In this document: positions 52,999-64,000 of the stretch, one piece after another
Layout of the letters: each line of letters opens with the position of its first letter
How positions within the stretch are numbered: the first letter of the stretch is position 1
Assembly (NCBI RefSeq): GCF_000143415.4
Contig: NW_003314275.1
Span: forward strand, 2,098,697 to 2,162,696
Direction: 5' to 3'
Source: Selaginella moellendorffii
Taxonomy: Eukaryota; Streptophyta; Lycopodiopsida; Selaginellales; Selaginellaceae
DNA: 64,000 bases
Translations under genes and position numbers: made by a program
The notes under the pieces: generated by a model
What the model was told of the DNA's origin: nothing
Seen by the model: only the letters and a program-made list of their open reading frames with translations
Database searches by the model: none

Positions 52999-54799
52999 AT
53001 GGCGGGCAGCGAGTGGCGGGGAGATTTCGTGAGTAGTGGGAGGATTCTAGCGATAGCGTCGATGGTTCTAACTCCTGATTCGATCGATCGTGCAGAGATT
53101 TGGCGGTAGAGCTGATGCGGTCAAATTCGAGAGCAAAAGCAAGCAGGATTGCCTGCGGCGGCGCCAGGTGATCAGTGAATTGCTCAAGAACAAGGAGAAG
53201 GAGAAGGAGAAAGAGAAGGAGCGATTGAATGGTAAGGAGAGCGGCCGTGATCGGGATCGCGGTTTCTTTGGCCCCAGCAGCAGCTCAAAACCTATACAAA
53301 GACCGCTCAAGCCTGTCAGACCTATCCCAAAGGTACGTTCTTCCATTGGCAGTGGCAACAATTTTTCTGGATTTGCTTTTCAGGCGAAACAAGAGTGTGT
53401 GAAGAAACTCAAGGATGCTCGCGATTTTACCTTCCTGTTTAACGAGGGTGGCAGTCCGGCGGCGCAGAAGCCTACCTCCAACGGGAGCTCTGGTACTTAA
53501 AACTTTCCTTACCTTTCTACTGTGTTTTATAAGAGTGCTTAGTTCACAATGTCAGGAGTAAAGCAAGCGAGGAACGTAAAGCTAGCGAACCTCGCAAAGC
53601 CGTGCAGAAGCCTCAGGAGCGTAAGGTGACGGAGGTGAAGGCTGGAAAACTTGCGCAGGAGATTTTGAAGAGCAATTCCTTGAAGCCGCCTGTTAAACTG
53701 GCTGGATCTACAGCTCCAAGGCCTTCGAGTGCTCCGAGTGCTCCTCCAAGTACATCAAAACCTACAGTGAAAGCATCCAAGCCAAGCAGACCGCCGGTAA
53801 AGGTAGACATCTATGGCTTTCTAGTTTTTCCTCTTCAATCTTACGGATCCATTACGCATTTGCAGCCGAAAGTAAATCCTCAGGAGGCAAAGAAGCTAAA
53901 AGAAGGGCGAGACTACAGTTTTTTGTTTGACGATGGCGGCGATTCAAAGCCTGGGAACGAGAGGCCCAATGGTATGTTTCACAAGCAGTGAAGATATTGA
54001 TGGTGGATTTTTCAGGAAGCAAGGACATGCCACCGAGATCTTCGGAAAAAAAGGTTGTCAGTTCGAGTACAAAAATGTCCTCGAAGCCTGTACAGCCATC
54101 AGTTAAACCTCCGTCAAAACCCGCAACGACGGTAACAAAGACCACCGCGAAACCAGTCGATAGACGGCCTTTACCTGACAAAAGAGTACCAGATAAAAGG
54201 CCACTGTCAGAGAAAAGACCAAATCAGCAACAAGGTGTGAAGCGCAAGCACGAAAGCGAGCCACCGGGGCCTTCGAAACAGGTACCACGAATCCTGGTTT
54301 TCTACTTCGCTAAAACCGTTTTGAAACAGAGTAAGCCTCTTGTAAGCCATTCCAAGCCACAGCCGAAGACCGCGATCACGAAAAATAAGTCCCTGATCGA
54401 CCGCAGACATGCGTTTCGAGACCTTTCTAGCGACAGCGACGAGGATGAGGAGAGGGGCATCGTCAAATTGCCAAAACAATTCCGGTATGCGAAGCTAACT
54501 TTCGTGGATTCCTTGCCACAAGTGATGTCTCTTCTGTTTCTTTTCAGGCTTTCAAGGCGTTACCAGGACGATGGATATGATTCCTCGGATTCTTCCAACA
54601 TGGAAGTCGGGTTTAGTGCGATCCAAGCGGAGGAAGCGCGAAGGTATGTATTCTTTGCTCTCGAGAAGAAGCGGTACTAAACTCCTCCTCCTTGTGTGAA
54701 TCAGTGCTCGCATTGCTCGCCAGGAGGACGAAGAACAGCTCAAGTTAATCGAGGAGGAAGAACGGCAAGAAAGATTGCGTAAGAGAAGGAAAGCGTGAA
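52999..54799 (+). CDS. SPT2: SPT2 homolog (chromatin / histone H3-H4 chaperone)
   Basis: This is a multi-exon gene: 52999-53028 (MAGSEWRGDF), 53096-53332, 53384-53500 and others, ending at TGA 54797-54799. The protein is Lys/Ser/Pro-rich and disordered, with two copies of an ARDFTFLF / GRDYSFLF motif. The C-terminal conserved SPT2 block is YDSSDSSNMEVGFSAIQAEE, then RSARIARQEDEEQLKLIEEE and a basic tail. SPT2 proteins bind DNA and H3-H4 during transcription through nucleosomes. A small uncertainty remains around 53501-53590, where the frame changes across a poorly defined intron. The duplicated FLF motif separated by about 150 residues is seen directly. Confidence 0.85.
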
Positions 54800-55019
54800 A
54801 CGAGCCATGTACATTTGATTCATTGAAGGTGGAAATATTCTTCGAATATGCTTCGACATAAAGGATATTCTATTTTAAATGTAAAGGATGTTTATCCTTA
54901 ACCTGGTAGGTGCCACGTGTCTTAGAATATCACTTATGAGGTTTGACTTAATTTTAACGGATGGTTTTAGTAGCTATTATTCAGATTTTGCCACGTGTTT
55001 TTCTTTCTCGAGCTCGGCT

Positions 55020-55331
55020 ATGTCGATCGCGAGGATTGTAGCCAAGTTCCAGTGCTCGAGGGGGGCGGCGACGGCGGCGCTAGCGTCGCCAGGAGTTCCA
55101 ATCCCATCGCCAGGCTCCCCGCCGCCTCGCCCATCGGAGGCTCCGACTCCGAGCCCGCCAGTTCCAGAGATTCCGCGCGTTCCTCCGGGATACCCAGGCA
55201 CCGATCCGCCCCAGGATGTTCCTCCCATTCCTCCCACGCCGGATCTCTATCCCCCAGGCCCGGAGATCCCAAATCCATCGCCGCCAAGGCCAGAGATGCC
55301 TGGGAACTTCCCGCCCCCGGCATACTGTTGA
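55020..55331 (+). CDS. Small proline-rich protein (103 aa)
   Basis: ATG at 55020 opens MSIARIVAKFQCSRG, an amphipathic, basic stretch without acidic residues that could be a mitochondrial or plastid targeting segment. About 75 residues follow of P-x-P, PPGP and P-E-I/M-P repeats ending PPPAYC. There is no classical signal peptide. A GCCACGTGTT G-box-like word lies 30 bp upstream. The antisense frames over the same bases are shadows. It is not recognised as a known family and may be a low-complexity artefact. Confidence 0.45.
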   Translation: MSIARIVAKFQCSRGAATAALASPGVPIPSPGSPPPRPSEAPTPSPPVPEIPRVPPGYPGTDPPQDVPPIPPTPDLYPPGPEIPNPSPPRPEMPGNFPPPAYC

Positions 55332-55501
55332 GTGCTAGATCCTAGCGACGAAGTTTCCTCTTGTAAAAATCACCGCCATTTCCAGAAATCCAAAGCTTGG
55401 CCTGTGAGTCTTAGAACTTCGAGTCGATGATCAGCCAAAGTGTTTCCATACGTACCAATTATGTACATTGAATGGATCAGTGTGTAGTTTTGTACAAGAG
55501 T

Positions 55502-56526
55502 TTAGAAGAAGGTCCAGCTGTAGTAAGCTTTCTCGACGATGCCACCGCCGCAGCGAATTGCCTGGTTGAGATTTTCCAGGCCCGGCGGTACTCCCCACAG
55601 CAATGGAATCGCTACTGTCATCTTGAGCTTCTCGTGGAGATCGCTGGACGTGAGCTTGGCAGCGATAACAACCTGTGACAAAACAAACAAAGATCATCGC
55701 AAGAAGTTCACGGCATTTTCGATCCATACCTCTCCCCCTTGTTCTAAAACCGTGTCTTCGACAACGTCGCTGAGCATCTCCACGGAGCGGCAAAAGCCAA
55801 AGACGCAGAACCGGCGGCCTAAATCCAATCCCTGCATCGAAAGTTCCGTTGGATCTATAATCTAGGAGACGATCACACGAGAAGCTTACGTTTGTAGCAG
55901 CGATATCAAAGACGGCACCGAGGCAGAGCTCCTGCTTGGGATCCATGTACTGCTCTTCGCGAAAGCGCCGTAGTCTTTGTTTTTTCTATCCAAAAAGAAA
56001 AAAAAAGAAAAAGTGAAGAGAACACTATCGAAAGGAAAAATCCACTATTCATACCCTCGAAGAACTCACGGGACGTGCAAATCTGGAGCCCCCAATTCGC
56101 ACAAGCCCTTCGCTAGTGAAGAGAGTGATGGTGTCTCCTTGCATCCATTCGACAGCTGCCATAAACAATCGAACTGGTTTGAGTGCCTGTTGATCCGATA
56201 GAAGAGCATTACACACAAATTCCACGGGGGTAAAGCAAGGAAATCCAAAGAAGAAAAAACTCACCATCGGAGTTTTGCCACGAAGAATCCCATGGATACG
56301 GCCCATACGAATCTTCCGAGCTGAGATTATCGTCGCTGGAAGCACACGGGCGCGCCGATCTCCTGCCACTCACGCTGCCTAGCATGAGATTGGACGCGTC
56401 AAACCTGGCGAGAAGGGGCGATCTTCGTGTAGAGCTGTGATGAATCCACGGGCCTTGAAATCCAGCGCCTAGATTGAATGGCTGCGAGAGCGCTAGAACA
56501 TCCATAGGGCTCCCCAATAGCCGCAT
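55502..56526 (-). CDS. Probable chloroplast protein of unknown function (243 aa)
   Basis: Five exons join in phase: 56526-56265, 56155-56055, 55985-55890, 55831-55730, 55672-55502. The N-terminus (about 60 residues, Ser/Arg-rich, few acidic residues) looks like a transit peptide. The conserved body contains DSYGPYPWDSSW, GDTITLFTSEGLVRIGG, RFREEQYMDPKQELCLGAVF, GRRFCVFGFCRSVEM and a C-terminal VPLLWGVPPGLENL ... GGGIVEKAYYSW. The pattern suggests a conserved plant/algal plastid protein, but I cannot name it with certainty. The gene is complete with short introns. Confidence 0.7.
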
Positions 56527-56699
56527 TCTCTTTCCCTGGAATCAAAGACCATACCAAGGAGAAGCCCTAGGACTATCGCTTTGGAAATCTGACGGTTTGA
56601 TTTCCTTATTACTATCTCGCCACGTGTTATAGAATTTTCCGTGCTTGCGCGTTCTTCGCACGTCCAATACTGCGAAAAATCCCCGCCGCCCAAGTGATT

Positions 56700-57484
56700 A
56701 TACTCATACCAAAATGCTCGAAAGAGTTCAAGATATAAGGATTTTCACTACACTTTAAGTAAAGATCAATTGTAAAGGAGATTTTTATTGTTTTAATCTT
56801 TGGCAATCGACATAAATCGAAGCAATGATCTTCTCTTGATCTTTCTAATGAGAAGAGCTCTCAGCACTGTATTAGCAACAAACACTAGACCATGGTCATG
56901 GATTCCAAAAGCAGTAAAGGTTGTAAATTTTCAGTGGGCAAAAGTGTAATGTCCGTTAAGAACCCTAAAATTTCAAACTTGTTTCGCGCGCATTGGTTTC
57001 ATGGCGACCTCAAAGGCACTCACTTATTCCTAGATTTTGTGGTGACACCCTGGAGCAAATGGGATCTTCCAGCCCCTTCTAGGACATATATAAGCCCAGG
57101 CCCCTTCTCAATTCTGTATCCCATTCCCAACCCTTCTCCACAGTAGCGCTGAACGCCCGAGCTTTTGAATCGAGTGAATCGCCCTCTCGCATTTGTCTTC
57201 TGTTTCTCTTTTGTGTTTTACAGATGACCTTCTTGGCTGCAAGGTGCCGCGTCGGGGATATCATTGGCATGCCTGGTGTATCCTGGTTAAGCACTACACC
57301 GATATTGGACAATATCACCAACAATGGCGTGGTGCTTAATCAGGATCCCGTTCGGAAAGTCGTTGTTTCTCACGGAAATAGAAGATCTAGATCTAACGGC
57401 AGCTGTAACACCTCTGAGAGCACCACGAATGGAGATGGCTCCCTTCTCCTTCTTTGTGCTAGTGGGTACACACTAACGAGCGCT
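56700..57484. repeat. Duplicated upstream block, copy 1 (about 56955-57275)
   Basis: Sequence from AAATTTCAAACTTGTTTC (about 56970) through TTTGTGTTTTACAGATG and GGCTGCAAGGTGCCGC matches 58485-58735 in direct orientation with moderate divergence. No convincing open reading frame runs through either copy. Confidence 0.6.
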
Positions 57485-58460
57485 CTACAGAGTCCTGTTC
57501 CTGCTCATTGCGATACTGGTCAGCTCTTCCATCAAATCGGGTAGGACTAGGAACATGAGAGCATCATGGACATCAGCCGTGGTCATGGACATGGAGTGCT
57601 TCACGAGCGATATGAGCGTGAATCTCTTGGGCGTTGAGGAGTCTTCTGGTGTGACCATAAGGGTGATCAATGATTTCCACAATCTCAAACTGATATTGCT
57701 TGAGGGATAATAGGCTAGAGGCTAGACCATCCCAAAGATAGCTTTCTAAATGCTCGTCTCCCTCCTTTCAAAACCTCTGTGTGTAGATGTCCATCATCAA
57801 GGCCTCAACTCCCTAGAGTTCTCGGCACGGGTGATGATCTCGAGCATGGAGATTGCTTCCTGCGGCACGAGGACAGTGAGAGGCTTGCCACTGGACGAGC
57901 ATGCCCAACAACCTGCATCTCCAACATGTTGCGCTTGGTTGAAATGCCTTCGTGACGTGATGTTTTCTTTCTGGATGCGATAGAGACGAAAACGTAAAAA
58001 GAGTATCGCAAAGGTACCTGAGCAGAGCTGTCTGCTTCTACCATCTCTGAGTTTCGCCCCCTTTTCCTTGGACTGATCCGACTTCGCTTGGAGGCGGAGG
58101 ATGGCGGCTTTATATGGTATGTCTTCTCTGCTGAATTGCTTAGAACGATCTTCCATCTCCAGTGCGTCCATCTTCGAGGACTTCACTCTCACGTCACTCT
58201 CCAACCTGCCTCTGGCCACCACTTTGTTCTTGAGCTCTTTCACAAGGTTGTCCTTCTCTGCCGTGATGCTTGGACAAGTTTTGAGCCTTCAATGGTAGGC
58301 ACTGGGAAGGACTGCTAGTGACTTCTTTCCTTCTGCAATGTCAAGTCTGTGATTTTCTTCGCAATGCTCTACTGCCACCAAACTTTCTTTCTCGTGCTGA
58401 TTTCTTTCTCAAGCCTTTCTTTGTCTATGAGCCTGCTCACCGACGTTCCTCGCAATTGAT
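57485..58460 (-). pseudogene. Coiled-coil protein gene remnant, copy 1
   Basis: Minus-strand pieces encode a heptad-rich, charged segment (TAEKDNLVKELKNKVVARGR, DVRVKSSKMDALEMEDRSKQ, AAILRLQAKSDQSKEKGAKL) and, further on, VPQEAISMLEIITRAENSRE. Frames are interrupted between pieces (for example upstream of 58300). A second, more degraded copy is at 61990-62740. The family is uncertain; a filament-like coiled-coil protein is possible. No complete gene could be built. Confidence 0.5.
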
Positions 58461-58484
58461 AGAGCTCTCGAAAAATCCGATCCG

Positions 58485-58735
58485 CTAAGACCTAAATTTC
58501 AAACTTGTTTCACAAGGCACTGACACAAAATGCACTTATTCTTACGGTTTTTTGGGTGACAAATGGGAGCTTCCAAGAGCATCCTCTTGAGAAATGCCCC
58601 TTCTCAAACCTGTACCCTATCCCATCCCTTCCCGGGCGGGGCTTTTGAATCGAATGGGCGCCCTCTCACATTTGTCTTCTGTGTTTTACAGATGAATCAT
58701 CTGCGCTCCTTCTTGGCAGCAGGGTGCCGCTTCGC
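58485..58735. repeat. Duplicated upstream block, copy 2
   Basis: This is the direct-repeat partner of about 56970-57275, sharing the CATTTGTCTTCTGTGTTTTACAG-type stretch and the CTTCTTGGCAGCAGGGTGCCGC region. Confidence 0.6.
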
Positions 58736-58894
58736 TCCCTCTTACAGCCCCCGCCAACGCATTGGCCTTAACAACATGTCCGCCATAACCAACGGGACAA
58801 TGAACTTGGCAGAGTCATTTGAAATAAATAGCAAGGGTTTAGGGTTTACTTTTATTTTCCAACCATAAATAATGTATATCATTTAGCAAGATTC

Positions 58895-61690
58895 GTAAAT
58901 GAAGCTATAACCAGATTACAAATGAAGTCAAACAAAATCAAACGAAGTCAAACAAATTCAAATAAAGTCAAACAAAAACAAATGAATTCAAATGAAATCA
59001 AACTAAAACAAACGAAGACAAATGAAGTCAAATGAAGACAAACACAAACACATGGCATGCAATTGACTAAAAAAATTGTTTAAGATTTCAGAATATTCAT
59101 CTACATCTTTACACCATGGAATGGCCAGAAATGAAGCATGAATTTGGCATCCATGGGACATCAATGCTGACCCTGGCCACTTGGAGCCCAACCTAGGCCA
59201 AAATTTTCTTCAAAGCAGCAGGAAGTCCAAGCATGATAGCTGGCAGGGCAGCCACCAGTCGGAGGGCTGCAATGGTGGTAGGGCAGCGAGCAAGTTGTAG
59301 TCAACACTGTGTGGGCAACACCAGACACTAATAGTGGTGATCAGGGCATTGGATGTGTGCTAAGGCATGTAGCTAAGAGCAATGTGACATTGGACACTAC
59401 TGTAGGATAATGGTGAGTGGGGCATTGCATAGTGTTTAGTGCAGTGGTATACCAGAGAGCTATTGAAGTTTGTGATAGCCTTCCTTTTATTTCTTTTTTT
59501 CTTGAGGCTTTTTATTTACATAATATCTAGATACCATTTGCAAAATGGGAAAAAGGCGACAGACAATTCCAAATATTGAAGAGCCATTAGAACTGCATGT
59601 GAAAGTTGTGGCAATTCAAGGCACCTCACCCATGGAGCTTGCTGAGTGCACATACATGAGTTTTTTACAGCAATAAATTGCTATTTAAATATTATCTGAA
59701 GCCAGTGTTGAAGCTGGTGTTTTGACATCATTGTGTAGCACAATAGCTTCTTCATCCACCGTAGCTTGTCAAGACTTTCCCATGCCATCTCAAGCTACCA
59801 ACAAGGTTCCTACTACTCTAATTGTGGTTCCAAGTATTGTGCACTTTAGGCATTTACAGAGTCTAGAGACTCCCATTGCTCAGGTACTTCCAAAATTTTA
59901 GTTTTATTTCCATGGAGTCATACATTGTGTTATGTAGCATGTATCACCACTAGTTGCTTCTGTCCATATAGCAGCAAAATCTAACATGCATCAACACAAG
60001 ACAAAATGTGAGAGAGCTTTAGCATACAATACCAATCAAAGTGGTTGTAAACGAAATGCTAATATGAACTTCCAAGGAATGTCTAGAGCTCCTACCAACA
60101 CAATGGTCACCAAGTGGATTATGATTCCAAAAATGTTTGAAGCTAGCACTTTCGTCCATGATGGTGTTCTTAGTGTCTGCCTCTTTTCTTTGGCTTTAAA
60201 CTCTATTTGTTTACCAGAAAATCTACTATAGACTCCCTCAATGGTGCATACAATCTTGATATTGTGCAAGGTTCTATCCAACATGTATTACCAACACTCA
60301 GTTTTGGAGTTCTAATGGAGTGTGCAAACAAGCTTGGCTTGTTTGTGAGGCAAGCTAAGAAGGGAAAGAGAGATATGGTTTAGGGAGTATATTACCAGAT
60401 TACCACCTAGCAACAACTTTGTAGGACGAGGTTTTCAAGAGGACCTTATAAAGGGCATTAATTATCTATCTTTATGTATCTCTACCTTTAGGTTCACTTG
60501 AAACTCAACACTTAGCTAGGAAATATTAACCTTGAGTTATATTCTTACAATCCAAATAAGCATTGGATGCTAAATGATAAAACAACCTATGTCAAACTTT
60601 GTGTTAAGAGCATCTAAAATGGGAGAAAAAACATGGTGATGCCTTTTTTTTTTTCATGCTTTACTTTATATTGAACTATGTTTTGCAGGAGGAGCTCAAT
60701 GCATGTCTAGTGACATTGTTTTAAATGATATATGCATTAGGGAGGGGCAACACGAACAAGAGCAAGAGAGCCAACTTGACAATACCAACACCTTGCAAGG
60801 TAGCTTTTTTGCAATTAGAAAATTACTTATTTTCATATAAAAAATTTGGTTTGTTGCCATGCTAATATTGACTTTACTGTCTATAATGCCAAAAGCTAAG
60901 CAAGTACTATAATGAATTGCTAAAAATGTAAAAAACCTAAAAGGCATTGATCATTCTCCACGGAACTCCCACAACTTATATATCCCAATAACAGATGCCT
61001 ACTTTATTCCTTGTTCATGAATGGCCAAGAATGGCCATGAATGGGGGCATCAATTGGCCATCAGTGCCAACCCTGGCCACTTGGAGCCCAACCTAGGTCA
61101 AGATTTTCTTGAAGGCAATAAGAAGTTGGCAAGTGGCGATGGTGGAAGCACGATAGCTAGACAACATGGTGGGCAGGTTGTTGGATAGTGATGGTGGCAA
61201 TAGGATAGTTAGTAGGGTAATATTGTGTGGTTATAGCTGAGATCAGAGTGACACTAGGCCCTGATAGCAGTGACTAGGGCATTGGATGTGTGTTGGGTCA
61301 ACGCTGAAAAGCAAGCGTGATACTTGGGCAAGGCAAGGCTATGTAGTTGAGGGCAAGGCGACATTGGACACTACTATAGTATAGTGGTGAGCAGGGCATT
61401 GGATGCACATTGACCTTGTCTATTCTTGGTAGGAGTGAGAGTAGGATTAAATGTATGAGCTAGCAAGATGCTTTAAGGTGCATCTCTTCTTTTTCCTTGG
61501 TGGGGTTGATATGGCAGATAATGATGGGAGTTGTTGAAGGTAAATCCCCTTCCTTTTTTATTTGGAAGAGGTGTTTGTTTTTGTTTGATTTCATTTGAAT
61601 TCATTTGACTTTAAAAAAAAAATTTGACTTTGTTTATTCTTGTTTGATTTAGTTTGACTTCATTTATAATCTAGTTATAGATTCATTTCC
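58895..61690. mobile_element. 2.8-kb element with long terminal inverted repeats, non-autonomous or decayed
   Basis: TIR-like arms 58895-59013 and 61572-61690 (119 bp each) are inverted relatives, built from an AATGAAGTCAAAC-type repeat plus a non-repetitive CTATAACCAGATTACA / CTATAACTAGATTATA outer end. Inside, 59110-59450 and 61020-61410 are direct repeats of each other (sharing GGCCACTTGGAGCCCAACC). One 81-codon frame (59986-60231 +) and flanking pieces might be a decayed coding region, but no transposase motif is visible. No target duplication could be fixed. The long TIRs fit a Mutator-like element best. Confidence 0.55.
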
Positions 61691-62740
61691 TAATTGCAAG
61701 CTATACATATTTGAGCCAAATCATGAAGTTACAAGTCTGTTTAAGATTCCATAGTATATTTTGGTTCAATTAACTTTCAACCTTGTTTTGCTCCATGTTC
61801 CATGATTTCTCCAAGGCACTTATTCTCCCTGGAGCAAAGGAGAATATGCCCTCTTGAGGCCAAGGATTCCAGGTGATAGAAATGGGCATTTTCAAAGGCT
61901 TAATCGATTTGCTAATGGGCTGGCTTTGAGCGAAAAAAGGCAGCCTCAATTCTTTCCAGTGAATATTAGGTGTCAATTGTGGCTGGAAGCGCTCTTGCAT
62001 GCTTGATCACAAAATGAAAACTGTGATATCTTCATGTGGAACAAGGTCAGGCTATGTCACCTTGGAATACTCTATCAGAAAAAAAAAAGAAAAAAACCTA
62101 AAACAATACACATGCTCTCCTATGTATAGCAATCATCAAGGTAGTAACGTGTTACAACTCCCTGGAGTTCTCGGTGATGATCCCAGCTGCCATTGGACCT
62201 ATGCAACCTGCATCTCCAACATGTTGCGCTTGGTTGAAATGCTCGAGTCGAGCTGCTTGATCATCTACACGTCTTTCTGGATACATGTGAACCTCTCTCA
62301 AGTATGTCATGACAAACCTTTAGAGACGAAAACATAAAAGAGGTACCTGAGTGAAGCTGCTTGTACTCAGAGATGGTAGAAGTAGACTTAATCTGGATTT
62401 GCAATGACCGCTTCTAGGTTGATTAACTTCGCTTTGAGGCAGAGGATGGCAGCAGTGGCAAACCTAATCTCTTCTTCCTTGGATCCCTGCTGAATTGCTT
62501 AGAATGATCTTCCATCTTCTCCAATGTGTTGATCTTTGGGGGCACCACCACTTTCTCCTTGGAGCTCTTTCACAAGGTTGTGATTCTCTACTGTGATGGC
62601 TTTGGATAAGTTCTCCTTCACCGGGAAGAAATGCTAATGACTTCTGTCCTTCTGTGACATCAAGTCTGTGGCCATGCTCTACCATAGACTTTCTTTTTCA
62701 AACCTTTCTTTGTCTGTGAGCCTCCTCACCAACATTGTCC
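61691..62740 (-). pseudogene. Coiled-coil protein gene remnant, copy 2
   Basis: 62155-62740 is a degraded paralog of 57809-58400 (shared CTCCAACATGTTGCGCTTGG and GAGCTCTTTCACAAGGTTGT). The frames are broken repeatedly. The stretch 61691-62150 holds short frames only (for example 61770-62000 -) with no recognised motif. Confidence 0.55.
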
Positions 62741-64000
62741 TCCCAGTTGATGACCTCAGCAGCATGACAATACATGGGCCACGAGCCCTGTTCTTGCTAC
62801 ACTCTCAGGAGATTGGATGCTGGGAATGCTCTTAATGCTGCTCTTACCACAAGGCATGCGATAGCTTGGCATAGAATAGAGGCCAGCCACAGTAATGAAT
62901 TACCTTTTCTTCCATTGTTGCTTCTGTTGCTTGCCATTAGGTTAACACTAGTTTACCATTTCATGTTAATAAAGAATATTTCCTAACCAACTTTTTAGGG
63001 TTCTTGCAATGGACATCCATGCCTGAAGGGGCTGCAATGAAACTTATGAGCAAGTTGTCCATGATATGGTCGTCCAGGCTTTCTATTGGCAAACATGAGT
63101 GGGATACACAGCTGCATCCCATTGAAATCCACTTGTATTTATAATTTTATAACTAAATATAATTCTAAAGGGATTCACCTGGGGCACCATGGCAAGGGTA
63201 ACATCATTCACATGGAATTGCATAGTAACATGTTATGGCATGTTTAAATAAATACAATACACCACTTGGTTGGAGACATGGGTTTGCCACGATAGTCTTC
63301 CATTGTCTCCTTGGTCTTTATGTTTCTTCTGTGACCATGTTCCAAACATTTAACAAAACCATCAAAACATTATATTGTTTGAGCCAAAACAATCAAATGA
63401 GAAGCAAGCTCTAGAGATAATGCTGAGTAGCACAGCTGTGATAGTGCCAGCACTAATAACATATGGTGAAAACAAGAACACAACATGGGAGCTTCCTGTT
63501 AAACACCATCCTGATTCACTCTCTCTCTGCTTACCTAGCAGTGATGTGGCATTAGGCCTTCTTTTTGTTTTTTCTCCAGTGCAGTCTGTTGCTGCTGCGC
63601 CCTCCCACCTGTGGCTCCTCCTCTCCCACTTGCTTGCTCACAGCTCTTGCCCACACTCCCATTGGCCCGCCCGCATGTCCGCCTGCACCCAGCGTGTGCC
63701 ACGTGGCCACAGCCCCAACACTTAGCCAAATTCATGCCCACGCCATGCCACTAAAAACAATTCCATTTTTTCCTCCCATAATTGACCTAAAAACGTTTTT
63801 GTTTCTTCCATGATCAAGCATGGCAGTAGCACATCAATTTCCAGAGGTAAACAATCAATTCAACTTCATATTAATTTAATAAAATCATTCAAGATCCCCT
63901 ATGGCTTAATGAGGTGCAAGAAAATGATTATTTTTGTGCAGTTTTACAAATGGCTAAATTATATATTATTATAGAGAGCATTGTGATAATAATGGGATTC
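62741..64000. other. Intergenic to window end, no gene supported
   Basis: A locally GC-rich patch (63580-63720) gives overlapping frames on both strands with biased composition but no motif. The remainder is AT-rich. Confidence 0.45.

Noticed and set aside
1-64000. tRNA or rRNA genes
   Set aside because: No convincing A/B-box pair with a cloverleaf, and no rRNA-like conserved block, was seen on either strand; a dedicated RNA search was not possible.

Overview
The window looks like nuclear DNA of a seedless vascular plant, most probably the lycophyte Selaginella. Supporting signs are very short GT-AG introns (many near 50 bp), two intron-poor pentatricopeptide-repeat (PPR) genes, an extra-large G protein, a USP-domain receptor-like cytoplasmic kinase, and dense decayed transposons. 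All gene calls come from reading translations and splice sites by eye; no database search was run.

Layout. 0-5 kb: a satellite-bearing LTR, then a multi-exon gene joining a ParB-like motif to a beta-class DNA methyltransferase core. A solo LTR with an intact target-site duplication sits in its first visible intron. 5.4-11.3 kb: AT-rich DNA with two 2.2-kb inverted arms carrying three small unrecognised genes (A, B, C), two of which share a C-x2-C-x18-H-x3-C motif. One arm end seems to be split by an inversion that also contains a complete 638-bp TRIM element (12.87-13.50 kb). 14.6-18.3 kb: a decayed Helitron Rep/helicase. 19.9-20.8 kb: a secreted protein with a bulb-lectin C-terminus.

21-33.5 kb is the GC-richer gene island: an S-type PPR gene, the USP-kinase, an XLG gene and a PPR-DYW RNA-editing gene. 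34-38.7 kb holds a PPR fragment, a duplicated segment interrupted by a copia relic, and remnants. 39-44.3 kb is a mosaic of broken or partial host genes (phytol kinase-like, RNA polymerase I/III subunit RPAC1, the 3' end of an ABHD17-like hydrolase) with several shuffled phytol-kinase fragments, and one apparently intact secreted protein with two cyanovirin-like repeats. 45-46.9 kb holds gypsy and copia pieces. 47-56.5 kb is a second gene island: an unrecognised gene, PGAP1, SPT2, a small proline-rich ORF and a probable plastid protein. 57-64 kb is mostly duplicated coiled-coil gene fragments around a 2.8-kb element with 119-bp terminal inverted repeats.

The intact genes have no common pathway. 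They are ordinary housekeeping and signalling genes separated by repeat-rich DNA. The methyltransferase gene and the inverted A/B/C cluster are the least ordinary parts.
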